A stretch of DNA of 9,245 nucleotides from Planctomycetota bacterium (GTDB lineage Bacteria; Planctomycetota; Phycisphaerae; Phycisphaerales; SM1A02). The DNA is taken from positions 13,712 through 22,956 of the forward strand of contig QWPU01000010.1 of the NCBI GenBank assembly GCA_003671065.1. The letters are read 5' to 3'. The notes below the pieces were generated by a model, which saw only the letters and a program-made list of their open reading frames with translations, searched no databases and was not told the DNA's origin. Within the stretch, counting starts at the first letter, position 1; every line of letters starts with the position of its first letter. Positions 9,150 to 9,245 of the stretch are shown piece by piece. The translations under genes were made by a program, and so were the position numbers.

Positions 9150-9245
9150 CGCGCAATCCTTTGTTGTGCTTGGTTCGTTTGTCGGTTGCGCGACGCGGCG
9201 TAGCGGAAAACGGCAGGAGGTTACTGTTGCCTGTGCGATGATTGC

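Noticed and set aside
9215..9245. AGGAGG followed by an ATG at 9238 on the plus strand, possibly the start of a further gene
   Set aside because: The 17-base spacing is too long, the nearer TTG frame stops after four codons, and only eight bases of the putative gene are visible.

Overview
The window looks like chromosomal DNA of a planctomycete, most likely from or near the Phycisphaerae. The main evidence is an ECF-type RNA polymerase sigma factor directly followed by a large membrane Ser/Thr protein kinase with a C-terminal beta-propeller, a pairing typical of Planctomycetota. Moderate-to-high GC, GTG/TTG starts and patchy Shine-Dalgarno use fit this. The lineage is an inference from gene content, not from a marker gene.

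Layout. (1) Positions 1-3412, minus strand: a likely co-oriented operon. In transcription order it holds a possible small Cys-rich membrane peptide (3137-3412), an unrecognised single-membrane-span protein (2226-3140), a YeiH-family putative sulfate exporter (991-1965) and a secreted subtilisin-like S8 protease (1-963). The protease is cut by the window edge before its catalytic serine. (2) Positions 3413-3859: AT-richer intergenic DNA with a G9 run and a short stem-loop. (3) Positions 3860-7884, plus strand: sigma factor and kinase, 44 bases apart, probably a signalling pair. (4) Positions 7885-8181: convergent intergenic DNA with what looks like a decayed rhodanese domain on the minus strand. 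(5) Positions 8182-9149, minus strand: an unrecognised putative lipoprotein, preceded by and overlapping (GTGA) a 46-residue small ORF with its own ribosome binding site. That small ORF contains a five-copy CCGTT repeat.

The most coherent functional unit is sigma factor plus kinase. The acidic DAED-type motif of sigma region 2.2 is replaced by Ser-Pro-Thr-Thr, which suggests that kinase phosphorylation switches the sigma factor on. The most unusual structural trait is a series of short tandem duplications (5, 9, 12, 13 and 15 bp units) at gene starts and ends. One of them, the CCGTT pentamer array, could act as a frame switch that either separates or fuses the small ORF and the lipoprotein.
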